Shown piece after piece: positions 10,373 through 21,616 of a stretch of 64,000 nucleotides of DNA. The DNA is from Perilla frutescens (lineage: Eukaryota; Streptophyta; Magnoliopsida; Lamiales; Lamiaceae). The stretch covers positions 1,572,501 to 1,636,500 of the forward strand of contig BRKX01000002.1 in the NCBI GenBank assembly GCA_026008535.1. Direction: 5' to 3'. Position numbers and translations under genes: made by a program. The notes beneath the pieces were generated by a model. The model did no database searches. It was not told the DNA's origin and was given only the letters and a program-made list of their open reading frames with translations. Numbering within the stretch: the stretch's first letter is position 1; every line of letters starts with the position of its first letter.

Positions 10373-11317
10373 GGGATAAGGGCCAAATAGGCCCCTGTAC
10401 TTATTTGGGGGGAACAAATAGGCCCTCGAACTATTTTTTATCTCGATTGAGCCCCTGAACTTTTATTGAGGGCTCAATCAAGCCCCTCCGTCACACCCCT
10501 CACAAACGGCCGTTAGTCTTGATTCAAAACGACGTCGTTTTGTATTTGGCCCAAAAAAATTATTTTTACATTTTTTTTCCAGATTTTTCTTTTTATTTTT
10601 CATTTTCATTTTTTCTTGGAATCGCACATCTCTCTCTCTCTCTCTAACCCCAATTCAATGCAGCAACATGTTCTTTATTTTCTTCATTTGCCCTCAAAAA
10701 TCAAATTTCCAACAAACAAAAAATCAAATTTCTTATTCAATGCAGCAGCATGTTCTTCATTTGCCCTCAAAAATCAAATTTCCAACCCACAAAAATGCAA
10801 GAATCTTATTATCTCAACCAGACGACCATGAACTCAAAAATCAAATTTCCAACCCACAAAAATGCAAGAATCTTATTATCTCAACGAGATGACCATGAAT
10901 TAAACTCACCACTTTCATTAACTCAGATTGATAGCTTAAAAATCTCAAATTAAAAAAAGCAAAAAAAAAGAAAAAGAAGAAGAAGAGGTGATGAGAGAGA
11001 GAGAGAGAGAGAATAAAGTCCTAAAATAAATCCCCCAAAATTACCCAGATTGACATTGTTATTCCCCCAAAATTACCCAAATTTAAACCCAGTTGTATGG
11101 TTTTAACCAATCCTTCCGGCCAGAAACAACATGCCGTCGAAGAAAAAGAACTCAAAAACACCTTCATAACCCTCAAATTCTGATCAAAGTACCAATTTTT
11201 GTAGAAAAGGGAGAGGTCGTCAAGCTCGTCAGAGAGGGGGATGGCGATTTGGTGGGGGGGGAGGAGGCAGAGGGCGAGGGACGACGGCGGAGGAAGAGAG
11301 GCAGTGGCCATTTCATT

Positions 11318-11348
<31 letters not shown>

Positions 11349-11599
11349 TGATTCCAAGAAAAAACAAAAATAAAAAGTAAAAAGAAAAATCTGGAAAAAA
11401 CGTAAAAATAATTTTTTTTGGGCCAAATACAAAACGACGTCGTTTTGAATCAAGACTAACGGCCGTTTGTGAGGGGTGTGACGGAGGGGCTTGATTGAGC
11501 CCTCAATAAAAGTTCAGGGGCTCAATCGAGATAAAAAATAGTTCGAGGGCCTATTTGTTCCCCCCAAATAAGTACAGGGGCCTATTTGGCCCTTATCCC
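10373..11599. mobile_element. Non-autonomous Mutator-like element 2 (long TIR)
   Basis: Inverted arms of about 265 bp begin GGGATAAGGGCCAAATAGGC on the left and end with the complement on the right. The arms extend through a CT/GA microsatellite on each side. A perfect 9-bp target duplication TAAATTCTA lies at 10364-10372 and 11600-11608. The arms carry the palindrome AAAACGACGTCGTTTT. On the minus strand the right half of the interior has a GC-rich ORF from about 11311 beginning MATASLPPPSSLALCLLPPH, possibly a captured first exon. No transposase is present. Confidence 0.88.
10667..10900 (+). repeat. Short tandem duplications inside Mutator-like element 2
   Basis: Two overlapping sets of direct repeats are present. 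One is CATTTGCCCTCAAAAATCAA at about 10687 and 10760. The other is a longer unit with AAATTTCCAACCCACAAAAA, repeated at about 10781 and 10841. They are probably replication slippage products. The ORFs across them simply repeat the same peptide. Confidence 0.7.
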
Positions 11600-11914
11600 T
11601 AAATTCTATATTTAAAATAAAAAATAGGGATAAGAGCAAAATAGGCCCCTGAACTTATTTGGTGGAACAATTAGGCCCTCGAACTTTTTTTATCTCGATT
11701 GAGCTCCTGAACTTTTATTTTGGGCTCAATCAAGCCTTTCCGTCACACACCTCACAAACGGCCGTTAGTGAGGAATCAAAGCAACATCGTTTTATACAAA
11801 GCGATATCGTTTTGTGTTTGCCCAAAAAAAAATGACCCAAGGTCCAAAAACCCGCCCCGCCCTAAAATCCATTAACCCACCCCCGTCTCCGGCTCCCCCT
11901 CCCAGTCCGCCGGC

Positions 11915-11988
11915 CGCAGCCACCTCTCCATCCTCATCACTGGTACCGCCGACTTCATCGGCAGCCACGTCTCCCTCGCCGTCGGCTT
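11915..11988 (+). pseudogene. Rossmann-like fragment resembling a nucleotide-sugar epimerase, in TIR of element 3
   Basis: One frame reads LSILITGTADFIGSHVSLAV, which looks like the first strand and glycine motif of extended short-chain dehydrogenases (the usual pattern is TGxxGFxGSH), such as UDP-glucuronate 4-epimerase. The third motif glycine is changed to Asp. The opposite arm (about 12440-12510, minus strand) has a diverged copy reading LSVLVICTAVFVGRAM. The similarity is short, so this is a tentative call. Confidence 0.35.
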
Positions 11989-12121
11989 ACAACTTGTTAG
12001 ACATCAAAGCATGAAGCCAGTTAATTCATAGATGAAATAGAATAGAAAAACCTCTGTTATTTCTTCCCCATTTCTGTCTCCTCTTTCTCTCTCTTCGCGT
12101 TTATTGTAAGAGGGTTGAGCA

Positions 12122-12439
12122 ATGAGCGTCATCGATATACTGACTCGTGTGGATGCGATCTGCAAGAAGTACGACAAGTATGACATCACGCAGAAGGATT
12201 CCAACATCTCCGGCGACGACACCTTCGCCCGCCTCTACGTCACCGTAAAGTCTGACATCGAGGATGTTCTCCTGGTTTGACCAGTTTCTACAACCAAATC
12301 TCGTTGACTTCGATTGAATTTTTTTGAAAATTTTAATCTGGATTGAGCTTGACATAAAGCGGAGACAGCTTCGAATGAGAAGAATATGGCAGCGGCTGTT
12401 GCGATTAACACCAAGCTTCGAAGGACCAAGGCTAGATTA
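12122..12439 (+). pseudogene. SYP71: Captured SYP71-type syntaxin fragment (exon 1, intron, part of exon 2)
   Basis: SYP7-family syntaxins are plant Qc-SNAREs used in ER and plasma-membrane fusion. ATG 12122 begins MSVIDILTRVDAICKKYDKY and continues with SGDDTFARLYVTVKSDIEDV, the highly characteristic N-terminus of SYP71, for 51 codons to 12274. GT at 12275 looks like the original donor, since the frame then stops. After an 81-bp intron, 12356-12439 gives KAETASNEKNMAAAVAINTK followed by LRRTKARL, the start of the next exon. The expected AG acceptor before AAA reads CAT, so splicing is probably lost. The SNARE motif and membrane anchor are missing. A CT-rich leader before the ATG seems to have been captured too. 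Non-functional as a syntaxin; certain family, fragment only. Confidence 0.85.
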
Positions 12440-12900
12440 ACATTGCTCTACCGACGAAGACGGCGGTGCAAATGACGAGGACGGAGAGACCGGCGGAGTG
12501 GGAGGGAGAGCCGGAGGCGGGGGTGGGTTAATGGATTTTGGGCGGGGCGGGTTTTTAGATTTTGGGTCATTTCATTTTTTATTTTTTTTGGCAAACACAA
12601 AACCACGTCGTTTTGATTCCTCACTAGCTACCATTTGTGAGGTATGTGACGGAGGGGCTTGATTGAGCCCAAAATAAAAGTTCAGGGGCTCAATCATGAC
12701 AAAAAAAAAGTTCAAGGGCCTAATTTTTTTCCCAAAATAAGTTCAGGACCTATTTGGCCCTTATCCCTAAAAGTATGTAGTAAAAAGATAAAATAATTAG
12801 TGAGCGAGATCAAGGAAAGTGAACTAGAGTCGGTCATTGATAGTGGACGGTTCTGTTGACGACTGACTCCAGTTAACTTTCCTTGACACACCTCATGCTT

Positions 12901-13659
12901 TAGATCATCTCTAACCGAGCAATTCAAATTCAAACACATTTTGCAGTAAATGTCCCATCAAATAGTAATTCATCTCCAACCAACAAATTCATTCTCAAAC
13001 TCAAAAGAATATTCTCTCAATATTTCTTCTTATACCACTTTTTATCTTTTTTCAATAACACCCACATATTTATCAAATTTATAAATTGAACCTCCTAATT
13101 TTTTTTTACATTCACGGAACATCTAATGTAAATAGTTATTAATCAATAATTTCTTACAAAATAATTATCACTAGATATCTTAATTTTTAATGACTATAAA
13201 AAATTATTAAACTAAATATTCATTAAATAAGAGAAAATTACAAACTTGAGAAGAAAATTAAATTAAAACTCATTCAATTCGTACACACAAATTAATATAA
13301 ATTAAATTAAATTTATTTTTTATGTCACTTTAATTTTTACAACTATAATTTTAATTATTCTCTTAATAAGCATCATATACACAAATTTTAATACATAAAA
13401 AGTAAAACATAAACACAATACAAATAATTACAAAATACTAAAAATCTACTATTATAAATTAACAATTAAATAAAGGACTAAATTGTAATTTTAAAGTAAT
13501 AATTAATAGATGGGTTTGTGAATAGTACAAACTCATATTTGAATTTGTGGGAGAGAGAAAATCGGCAAAAACTCATTTTGTGTATGTAAATGGATCTTGA
13601 TTGGAAGAATTTTACAACTACAAAATGAGATTTGAGTCTCGATTGGAGTTGTTCTAATA
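12901..13659. repeat. Candidate inverted-repeat element
   Basis: The left edge GATCATCTCTAACCGAG and the right edge CTCGATTGGAGTTGTTCTAA are imperfect inverted copies, and the DNA between is very AT-rich without genes. The target duplication is unclear, so boundaries are approximate. Confidence 0.4.
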
Positions 13660-14318
13660 GGTGTAAATACTCCCAAACAAACATCCAAAATCCATACGAG
13701 TATAGATATAACCCTATAGTGGTTGAATCTTTCCCACGTTTATTATTTAAGAAAAAGCACCATTTATTTATGCACATTACACTATTATTCTACATCTTAT
13801 AATTTCCATTAAATATACTCACCAACCCTTTTACACTTTAATTAAATACCAAAAGTCATTATTAAGTTTAAAATTCTTTGGTTTATTTTTTTAATTTAAA
13901 GAAATATTTATTCGGTATATTTATTTTCTTAAAAATTAACTATAAAATCAGGACAATTTACATATAAGCCATTTTGCAACTAAAGAAAAGTAAAATAAAC
14001 ATTAATTACATACAAATGTGAGAAGTTAGAACCACCTTAGTCTTAAGGAGTGAGTGCAAAAAAATTCTACACCAATTACTTTTAAGAAACTAAATAAATA
14101 CTATAATTTTAGTCCATTCAAAAACATTATTCCCAAACACCTTCATTTTCATAATTTCTTAATTTCAATAAAAAGCACATAATCACTTCTTTTAGTTTAC
14201 TCACGTCAACATATTCAACACGAAATTCACCTTTTATTTTTACTTGCATCAACATATATACTCTACTTTTATTTTACTTAATCACATCAATATAATAAGT
14301 ATATATGTAAAAATAAAG
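13660..14318. other. AT-rich intergenic DNA
   Basis: No coding, RNA-gene or repeat structure was recognised here. Confidence 0.5.
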
Positions 14319-14876
14319 GTAAATCGCATTTTGATACCTACATTTTAGATTCTTATTAAAAAATAACCCACTTTTCCAAAATTAGCAAAATAATATCCGT
14401 TTTTTCAAAACCTTTGCAAACATATAATTTGATCAATATTTCGGTCAGAAAATCCTACTTAAGTGAATTCACGTTTTAGATAACGGGAAATAAAATATTT
14501 TAGATGTATTTTATGGTAAATTACACTTTGGATACTACTTATTCAAAAAGAACACACTCTTTTAAAATTAACAAAACAGTACCCACTTTTTTAAAAATAT
14601 TACAAATCTAATATTTAAATAATTTTACGACCCGAAAATTATACGTAATTGGTTGTGTTTTAATATATTTTTTGATTGGATGTATATTTTTCTACATGGA
14701 TGGGAAAATAAGAATATTAAAATATAATCAATTACATATGATTTTCGGATCGTAAAATTAATTAAATGTTAGATTTGTAAACTTTTTGAAAAAATTAGTA
14801 CTATTTTGTTAATTTTGTAAAAGTGGGTCATATTTTAAAAGGTGCCCAAATTATAATTATCAAAGTATAATTTACC
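14319..14876. repeat. MITE family A: half copy plus full copy
   Basis: 14515-14876 is an inverted-repeat element beginning GGTAAATTACACTTTGG and ending CAAAGTATAATTTACC, with arms of about 160 bp. Inside it has CGACCCGAAAATTATACG and its inverted copy. 14319-14475 looks like a diverged left half of the same family (GGTAAATCGCATTTTG..., then CGGTCAGAAAATCCTAC). Further copies are at 30588-30930 and 45790-46636. I found no convincing target duplication. Confidence 0.65.
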
Positions 14877-15339
14877 CTGTACTAGCATATTTAAAAATGG
14901 AAAATAATGTTTGATAAGTACATGAAAAGATATACTAGGACTATGACATCGGACTCCGGCTGCAAACTCCGATGATCGGAGTTTTAGTAAATAATATTAA
15001 ACTAAAGATTAATTTTTGCCAATTATCTAAATTATAGTGAGATAAAAATTAAAGTATTATACGGAATTATAATATACCACATGCCACGTATATAAAAATG
15101 CTATTATACTACAAGTATCTTTATCTTTAAGATATTATGTCAATCTAGATATTATGAGGATGGTCTCTTCTGAGACCGTCTAACGGATCTCTTATTTTAG
15201 ATAGATTTCTATTTTACTTATGAGGTGGTTTTTTTTTTTCTTTTTTAGTGGTCTCCTCCCTCTCTCTATCCTTTTTTTCCTTTTTTTTTAGTTTTTTTTT
15301 CACGTTTTAATTTTTAAATTTTTTTATAAATATATATTT
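14877..15339. other. AT-rich intergenic DNA
   Basis: No gene is seen. A short segment CTGAGACCGTCTAACGGATC at about 15171 resembles the ends of other dispersed repeats, but no partner was found nearby. Confidence 0.45.
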
Positions 15340-16075
15340 ATTTTTTTTAATTAATTTAAAAGTCCACATTATGATTTATATAGAATATAATTTATTTATT
15401 TTTTAGAATTAATTTAAAAGTCCGCATTATGATTTATGTAGAAAATAATTCATTTTTTTCTTAGCAAGTGAAAACACACTTCATAGTTGATAATATTTCA
15501 ATTCATATTAAGTGATACTTCGACACATAATTAGTGATATTTTACTTCATAAAATGACATATGATGTCTGGAGAGTCAACAAACATTCCAAAAAGAAAGA
15601 AGATAAATGAATCAACTAAATTAAAACCTCACATTATAATTTTTTTGAATTAATTCAAAAGTGCACATTATGATTTTATGTAGAAAATAATTCATTTATT
15701 TATTTGAATTAATTTAAAAGTCCACATTATGTAGAAAATAATTCTTTTTTTTTCTTAGCATGTGAAAACACTTCATAGTTGATGATACTTCAATTCATAT
15801 TAAGTAATACTTCAATACATAATTAGTGATACTTTACTTCATATATAGTGATACATGATGTCTGGAGAATCAACAAACATTCCAAAAAAAAAATGAATCA
15901 ACAAAATTAAAACCCCACATTATGATTTATGCAGAAAATATTCATTTATTTTCTTCTTAACATGTGAAAATGCTTCATAGTTGATGATACTTCAATTTAT
16001 ATTAAGTGATATTTCGACATATAATTAGTGATACTTTAATTCATACATAATGATACTTTACTTTATATATAATAA
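15340..16075 (+). repeat. Tandem repeat array of about 250-300 bp units rich in GTGATACTT
   Basis: Three diverged units repeat the order: AAAAGTCCACATTATGATTTA, GAAAATAATTCATTT, TTCTTAGCATGTGAAAACAC, CTTCATAGTTGATGATACTT, AATTCATATTAAGTGATACTT, and GATGTCTGGAGAATCAACAAA. The third unit is partial. The array ends before the GC-richer CGCGCGTGGGCTGAC at 16078. Confidence 0.75.
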
Positions 16076-16290
16076 TACGCGCGTGGGCTGACTTTTTTGC
16101 GGGTTTGAATGAGTTTTTTGGGCGGGTTTGGGTCCTATTTGACCCGTCTAACGCAAGTCTTTGTCTATATTTATATGATTTGTAGGTTAATTATTTTACG
16201 AGAATAGATTTATTCAGCATATAATACTTGATACTAGTAGTTTTGAATTCCTTTGTTTTAAAGAAAACAAAGAAAGATCGTTGCTATAAT

Positions 16291-16642
16291 TAGGGTTGTA
16301 AATGAGTCAATCGAGCTCAAACAAGCATATGTTCAACCTTGTTTGACATGATAATAAGCTTTAAAATTTATGTCCGAGCTTGTTTGATTATCTATCATGT
16401 CGAGCTCAAACGAGCTCTTTAATCGAACCGAACACAAGTCGCGCTCGAGTAATTTGATATTTTTACATATGTTTGCTCAATTTTTATGTATCGAGCTCGA
16501 GTTCGAGTTGAGCTTTAAATATTATCGAACACAAAATTATGTTCAAGCTTTTTTTATATACTTATTGAATCGAGTTCAAACGAACTTTTAACGAACGACC
16601 ACGAGTCGAGTATCGAGCTATTTGGTTTGATTTTCAGCCCTA
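16291..16642. mobile_element. hAT-type MITE, family B copy 1
   Basis: The element starts TAGGGTTGTAAATGAGTC and ends GATTTTCAGCCCTA. The flanking 8-mers GCTATAAT (16283) and GCTTTAAC (16643) agree at 6 of 8 positions, as expected for an old 8-bp hAT duplication. The interior repeats CGAGCTC/GAGCTCG motifs. Copies 2 and 3 are at 53951-54280 and 58076-58427. Confidence 0.75.
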
Positions 16643-18968
16643 GCTTTAACTAGCTACCTCATTTCTCGATTGTTTTCAAGCATGCCATCAATTTTTTATT
16701 TTTTTTGTTGCCAAAATTAAATCTAAAAACCCTAACGTTTATTGACTACTTGAAAGATTATTTACTTTATGAATGAGTTATGAGTGGCTTCCTTTAAACA
16801 TCTTAATCATTTGCAGCATCAATATGTTTTTTAGATAAATCACAACAAAACTGCTATATAAGAATTGTGCGATTTTCTTTTCCAAATTGAAATGTTATGG
16901 CTAGTTTAATTTGGAATACAATTATCGGAGCATGAATATTCTAATTTCTATATAAGAAAATGTAAAACTATTTAATGTGTAATGCTTAATTTTAATTAAA
17001 GCTTAACATTTCCAAAATTCGAATCATTAAATTATTAGACGTGAATATTAGTTGTGCAGGTATGAACTTGGGGCTTTAAGTGGGTTTGCATAATTTTCTC
17101 ATTACTTTATTTTAATATTTAAATCAAAGGGTCTAATGATCGTGTCAACGAGCCTTCAAAACAACACTTTCTCGTGAACGCATAAGGGTCGACTGGGTCG
17201 TGCCTAGGGTTTGAGTCGAGAGGCAAAAAAGTGACTTCCGGACGGTCTCCGTGGCGCAGTCCACTATTTTGCATAGTTCAGCTTGCTCGTTATTCGTCCG
17301 ATTGACCTATTTTTTTGTTGATTTGCAATTTTTTTATAGCTCGATTTCATATCTTCTTAAGTTCCTTTTATGCTCATTTACTTCTCAAATATGGTCGTTT
17401 GACAATGTAATTTTTTTCAAAAAGTGTGAACACTTGACATTGCACAAAATTATTAGAAACTATGTTTAAATGTCAATTAACTAAGCAGTTTGGGAGATTA
17501 AAACTAAGCACGCGTCTTGGTAGGGTGACTCGCACGACCGGTGAATTTTCGAGCTCGAGCAAATCATAAGCTTAAAAAAATTCCAACGAGCTGAGCTCGA
17601 GCCTACTACTATTCGGTTTGACTCGGTTCAATTCATACCCTAAATTTTACACTATGTTGGAATTGAGACCTAAAATATTCATTTTATTTAATTGAGTCCT
17701 ACCATTTTGCATTGACATGTTGTAAAATTTAAGTATTCTTAAATTAAACAAAAGTCTAACAATTTAATTAAAACGTAATACAAAGTTCAAGGATCCACTT
17801 AAACCCAAATAAAAGTTCATAAACTCAATTAAAATGGTGAACTTTGAAATCGTAATCCAAAGTCTAGATCTTAAATCTTTGATTATGAATTTATTTGTCA
17901 CTTAAAACCCCCAACAATAAAACCATTATCATTTAATTGATGAAAACGTGACAATTAATTTTACAACTACCACAGATGGATATACCAAATAGAAGAAAGA
18001 AATTAAAAGAGAATTAACCCAAATCGAAGATGATGATAGAAATTGAACTGTTCTATTTCACAATGCTCTAGACTTTAACTTGCATATGATAAAGAAGAAA
18101 AAAGTGGATGAAAAGCAATTAATGTGATAATGGAAAAGTAAAATCTAATCTACCTACTTAATTATATCTAAGAGAATCACTACTATGTTTGCATGTGACC
18201 CTTTATAAAGTTTGATAGCTTTTCCGAAATTTCTTAAATTTGTTTCCCACAATTAAAGAGATTGGTATACATTATAATTTCATTTCAATATGTAAATTAA
18301 AGACAAAAATTTGTCTTAGACCACACTTCTAACCGATCAATCCGCTAGATAGGTCAAATAGGCTCAAATTCGTCCCAAAATTCACCCAGACGCGTGAGTC
18401 CCATGCGCAGCGCGTGGCCTGACACCATTCTTTTTTTTTCTCTTTTTTTTGTATTTCTTTTTAAACCTTTATTTTGTATCGAGCGCGGTGCACGAGTCCA
18501 CACGTTAGCATTGAGCAAGTGTATTGCGCAAGATGTTGGATAAAAAAATTAAATTAATTCAATTTAATTATATGGTATACTAATTCCATTTTAGGTATAT
18601 ATTTATTTCAAAAAAATTAATTATTGATTGCAATGCGCGAGCACACGCGTTAGTGTCGCGTGAGTGCACTGCCCGACACGCTGAATAAAAAATTAAATTA
18701 ATCCAAAAGATTTAATATATATTTGTGAAGAAAAACAAAGGAATTAAAAATTGAAAAAAAAACTAAAAAGAAAAGAAAAAAGAAGAAGAGATAGATTACT
18801 AAAAAGGAAAAAAAAGAAAAAAAAAAAGAGAAACCACTTTTTTGGATCAAATAAGACTCTTTTAACGTAAGAGATCCATTACAGGGTCTCATATTTTATA
18901 TCGAGCGACATCGAAGAAATTGCTTTTTTAATGTCACTTTCGAAAGATTGTTAAGAGATTAAGATATA
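16643..18968. other. Intergenic DNA with small repeat relics
   Basis: No gene is supported. About 17540-17640 has a GAGCTCGAG-rich relic related to the hAT MITE family B. About 18480-18560 and 18635-18700 are diverged direct repeats with a GCGCGAGC(A)CACGCGTTAG core followed by AAAAATTAAATTAAT. A purine-rich run lies at 18755-18835. Short ORFs here have no recognisable features. Confidence 0.5.
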
Positions 18969-18990
18969 GATATATATATATATATATATA
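18969..18990. repeat. TA microsatellite flanking a Micron-like element
   Basis: About eleven TA units lie directly before GGGATGGGATC at 18991. This matches the habit of Micron-type elements of sitting in TA repeats. Confidence 0.8.
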
Positions 18991-19088
18991 GGGATGGGAT
19001 CTGGTGAGAACCGGGAACCGATTCCATCCGTCCATCCTGCAAAATCGACGCCCCAGATCCATTCAGATTTTCGGTGGCATTTTTGTAA

Positions 19089-21601
19089 TGTAATACCCCA
19101 AAATTTTATTACATAAATTTAATTAGAAATATAAATTTAATAGTTAGAACAAGGGTAATATCCAAAAACTTTTTAGTATTAAAATAATAGCCTATAATTG
19201 CCTTAAGGGTAAGTTAGGGAAGAAAATAGACCTTTAAATTTTTATTTTTAGGTAAGTGTGTTGTTGAGTAGATTAAAGATATTTTGATACGTTCTTATAT
19301 TTTTATTACGAAGCCCGATACCATTTTTAATTAATTTTTTTTAACTTAAAAAGGTATTTATTATTATCACTTCGGGTATTAAAAGATGTGTATATGATAT
19401 AACCATATCCAAGCCCTAATAATTATCTAAATAAATATAATTTTATTTAATGATTATCCTAATATATATTATTATAAATAAATCATATCTAATTATATTA
19501 TATTTAATTGAATGTTTATCTAAATTAAATTATTCTATTTTTATAAGATAATAGCTAAGCATAGTCACTAATTGCATTCCTATGTAAGTAGCACGTGGTT
19601 TGAGTGGCAATAATAGCAATGGATGCAAGGAAATGTACACTACTATATACTACTATATATTAATTAATAATAAAAATAAAAATATAATAATATGAATGAC
19701 AAAGCTTACTAATGAGATAAACTAATACTAGAGCCACGTAATCTTACAATTTTGAGGTTGATATTAATATATATTATGACGGCGGTGTATATATATATAT
19801 ATATCTATATATACACACACACACACAAGTGAATAGGGAAAGAAACAAAATTTATAATTCAAACAAAAAAAAGAAGAAGTCGAAGAAGCACAGGTTAGTT
19901 TTTCATTTAAAAATTTAAATTAAAAGAAACCAATTCATATATATTGCTCGTCTTTGATAGTTTAAGATCTGATTGAAATACATGTATATAAATTTATGTT
20001 TTACTAGGGAATTAGTGGTTTTAATAGTTATTAATCATCAAAATTAAGAAAGTATAAAATATTAATATTTGGTGAAGTAATTATTCCAAAAATCTTAACT
20101 ATGCTATGTGGTGGTTTATGTGGGGTTATTGTGATTAAGCTATAAAGAAAACGATTCATATTTATATATAATATTTTGTAGGGTGTAATAGACAAATGAA
20201 AAGAATGTATTTATACATATACTTAATATTATTTAGATAGTTCAAATGGTTTCCTATTAAACAGGGTAATGGTGGATTAACTTTGTAATGTAATATGTGA
20301 GCTATCAATTAATTTTCGGTAACTCAAGTAATTATGTTACTCTGAGTTGAATGTTCATATTTCTAAATTAGAAATAATATTAAAATATTAGATTGATATT
20401 AAATTATTATATATATATATATATATTTAAAGCTTTGATATAAAAAGATCAATCATATTTGAGATTTTGAATAATGTTAAAAGTGGTGAGTGCGTGGTGA
20501 ATAGTTAATGCATTCATATACAAAGACATACATATATTCTATATAGTTGTTTAATGTTTGGTAATGATTCAGAGATAATAACCAAATAAATAGCTTAATA
20601 AAGGTGTAAAAATAAATAAATAAATACAAAAATTTAGTAGAAACTTTAATTATGAAGAAGCTTAGGGGTTGAGGTTGATATTGTCTTTTAGGCAAAACTA
20701 AGCCAAGGCTGCTTGTTGTAGGATCCTAAGGGATAACAGAACCTGAGCAGGACCAAATCAGAATTTGAAAGTTTTTTTCGTATTACGGATTTGTCCAGGT
20801 GGGCTATACTATATCTTTGTAAATTGTATCTTTCGAGTTATTAAGCTCTGCTTTGATAAAATTGCATATGTGACTATCTGTGTTAAATATTTACGTGCTA
20901 CTGTATGTTGTCGGAGTCTCATAAACCAGCGCTGTGTCAATGTGAGTAGCTACAGTATGCATGCATTATTTGTCATGCCCTACTCCTTGTCGGTGAGACT
21001 AAAATAAAACACTTATTGGTTATACTCATTGGGTATACTATGGCCATACTCAACGTTATGCGCTGGTGATGTAGTTTGGGTTGCGGGCAGTGACTGGTTA
21101 TACTCTTAAGCGCTTCACGATAAAATGTTTTGGTGAACTTAGGTTGCTTTCAATTTTAAAACCTCCTAAGCTTCACTACCTGCATGAACACAGATAGATT
21201 ACTTTAACAAAATGATTTGCATAACTTGAATTGTAAAAATTTGCCCACTGAGTGCACTAGTACTCAACCCAAATATTTTCAAATATTTTTCAGGTCAGTA
21301 GGCTGGTGCGTGGATGTGACGATGCTGAGAGATGGGCTTACGCTATTTACATATTTTCTGTTGTCCCTTTTTGTTAAGTATTCTGTTAATAATGGAGCTT
21401 CCGCACTTGTTACATTCTTTTTGTTAAAACACTAAGAATCTTGATCTTGGTGTTTTGGATCAGTATATGTTTAAAAAGTATATTTGGATATTTTGGGTCT
21501 TCTGTTGAGGTTTGTTACTTAAATTACCCTTTCTTTCCCGCTTCTTAATTCCAACCCCCGTGGTGTCCATTTCCACGGTCCTTCGGGACCGGGGCGCTAC
21601 A
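19089..21601 (+). repeat. 5' LTR (2513 bp)
   Basis: Starts TGTAATACCCC and ends GGGGCGCTACA. A TA-rich promoter-like run followed by CA repeats is at about 19787-19828. A donor-like CACAG|GTTAGT follows at about 19890, and an acceptor-like TTTTTCAG at 21286-21293 sits after TACTCAACCC. ORFs at 20765 and 21217 recur identically in the other LTR and are not genes. Confidence 0.93.
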
Positions 21602-21604
21602 AAG

Positions 21605-21616
21605 TGGTATCAGAGC
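21605..21616 (+). other. Primer-binding site, initiator Met tRNA type
   Basis: TGGTATCAGAGC begins three bases after the LTR end. It is the standard plant site complementary to the 3' end of initiator methionine tRNA, and it fixes the LTR/interior boundary and the element orientation. Confidence 0.92.

Larger units (their letters stand above)
11627..12767. mobile_element. Mutator-like element 3, a Pack-MULE carrying SYP71-like exons
   Basis: The third member of the cluster has inverted arms of roughly 340 bp. The ends GGGATAAG(A/G)GC match element 2. The outer arm repeats the family text about lines of GGCCC(T/C) and GCTCAAT blocks, and the inner arm is a GC-rich segment (CCCGCCCCGCCC...CATTAACCCACCCCCG) present in both orientations. 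The possible 9-bp target duplication is poor (TAAAAAATA at 11618 against TAAAAGTAT at 12768), so this copy is older or has slipped. Its centre holds a captured piece of a plant syntaxin gene with leader, exon 1, a short intron and part of exon 2. No transposase is present. Confidence 0.85.

Noticed and set aside
9265..12620. Regularly recurring palindromes that might suggest a CRISPR-like array
   Set aside because: They are parts of the inverted arms of Mutator-like elements in a plant genome, not equal-length repeats and spacers.
20765..21435. Two small ORFs repeated exactly at 28326-28996
   Set aside because: They recur only because both LTRs are the same sequence; no protein features are seen.
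21605..21616. Possible tRNA gene because of initiator tRNA similarity
   Set aside because: Only the 12-base complement of the tRNA 3' end is present; it is a primer-binding site.
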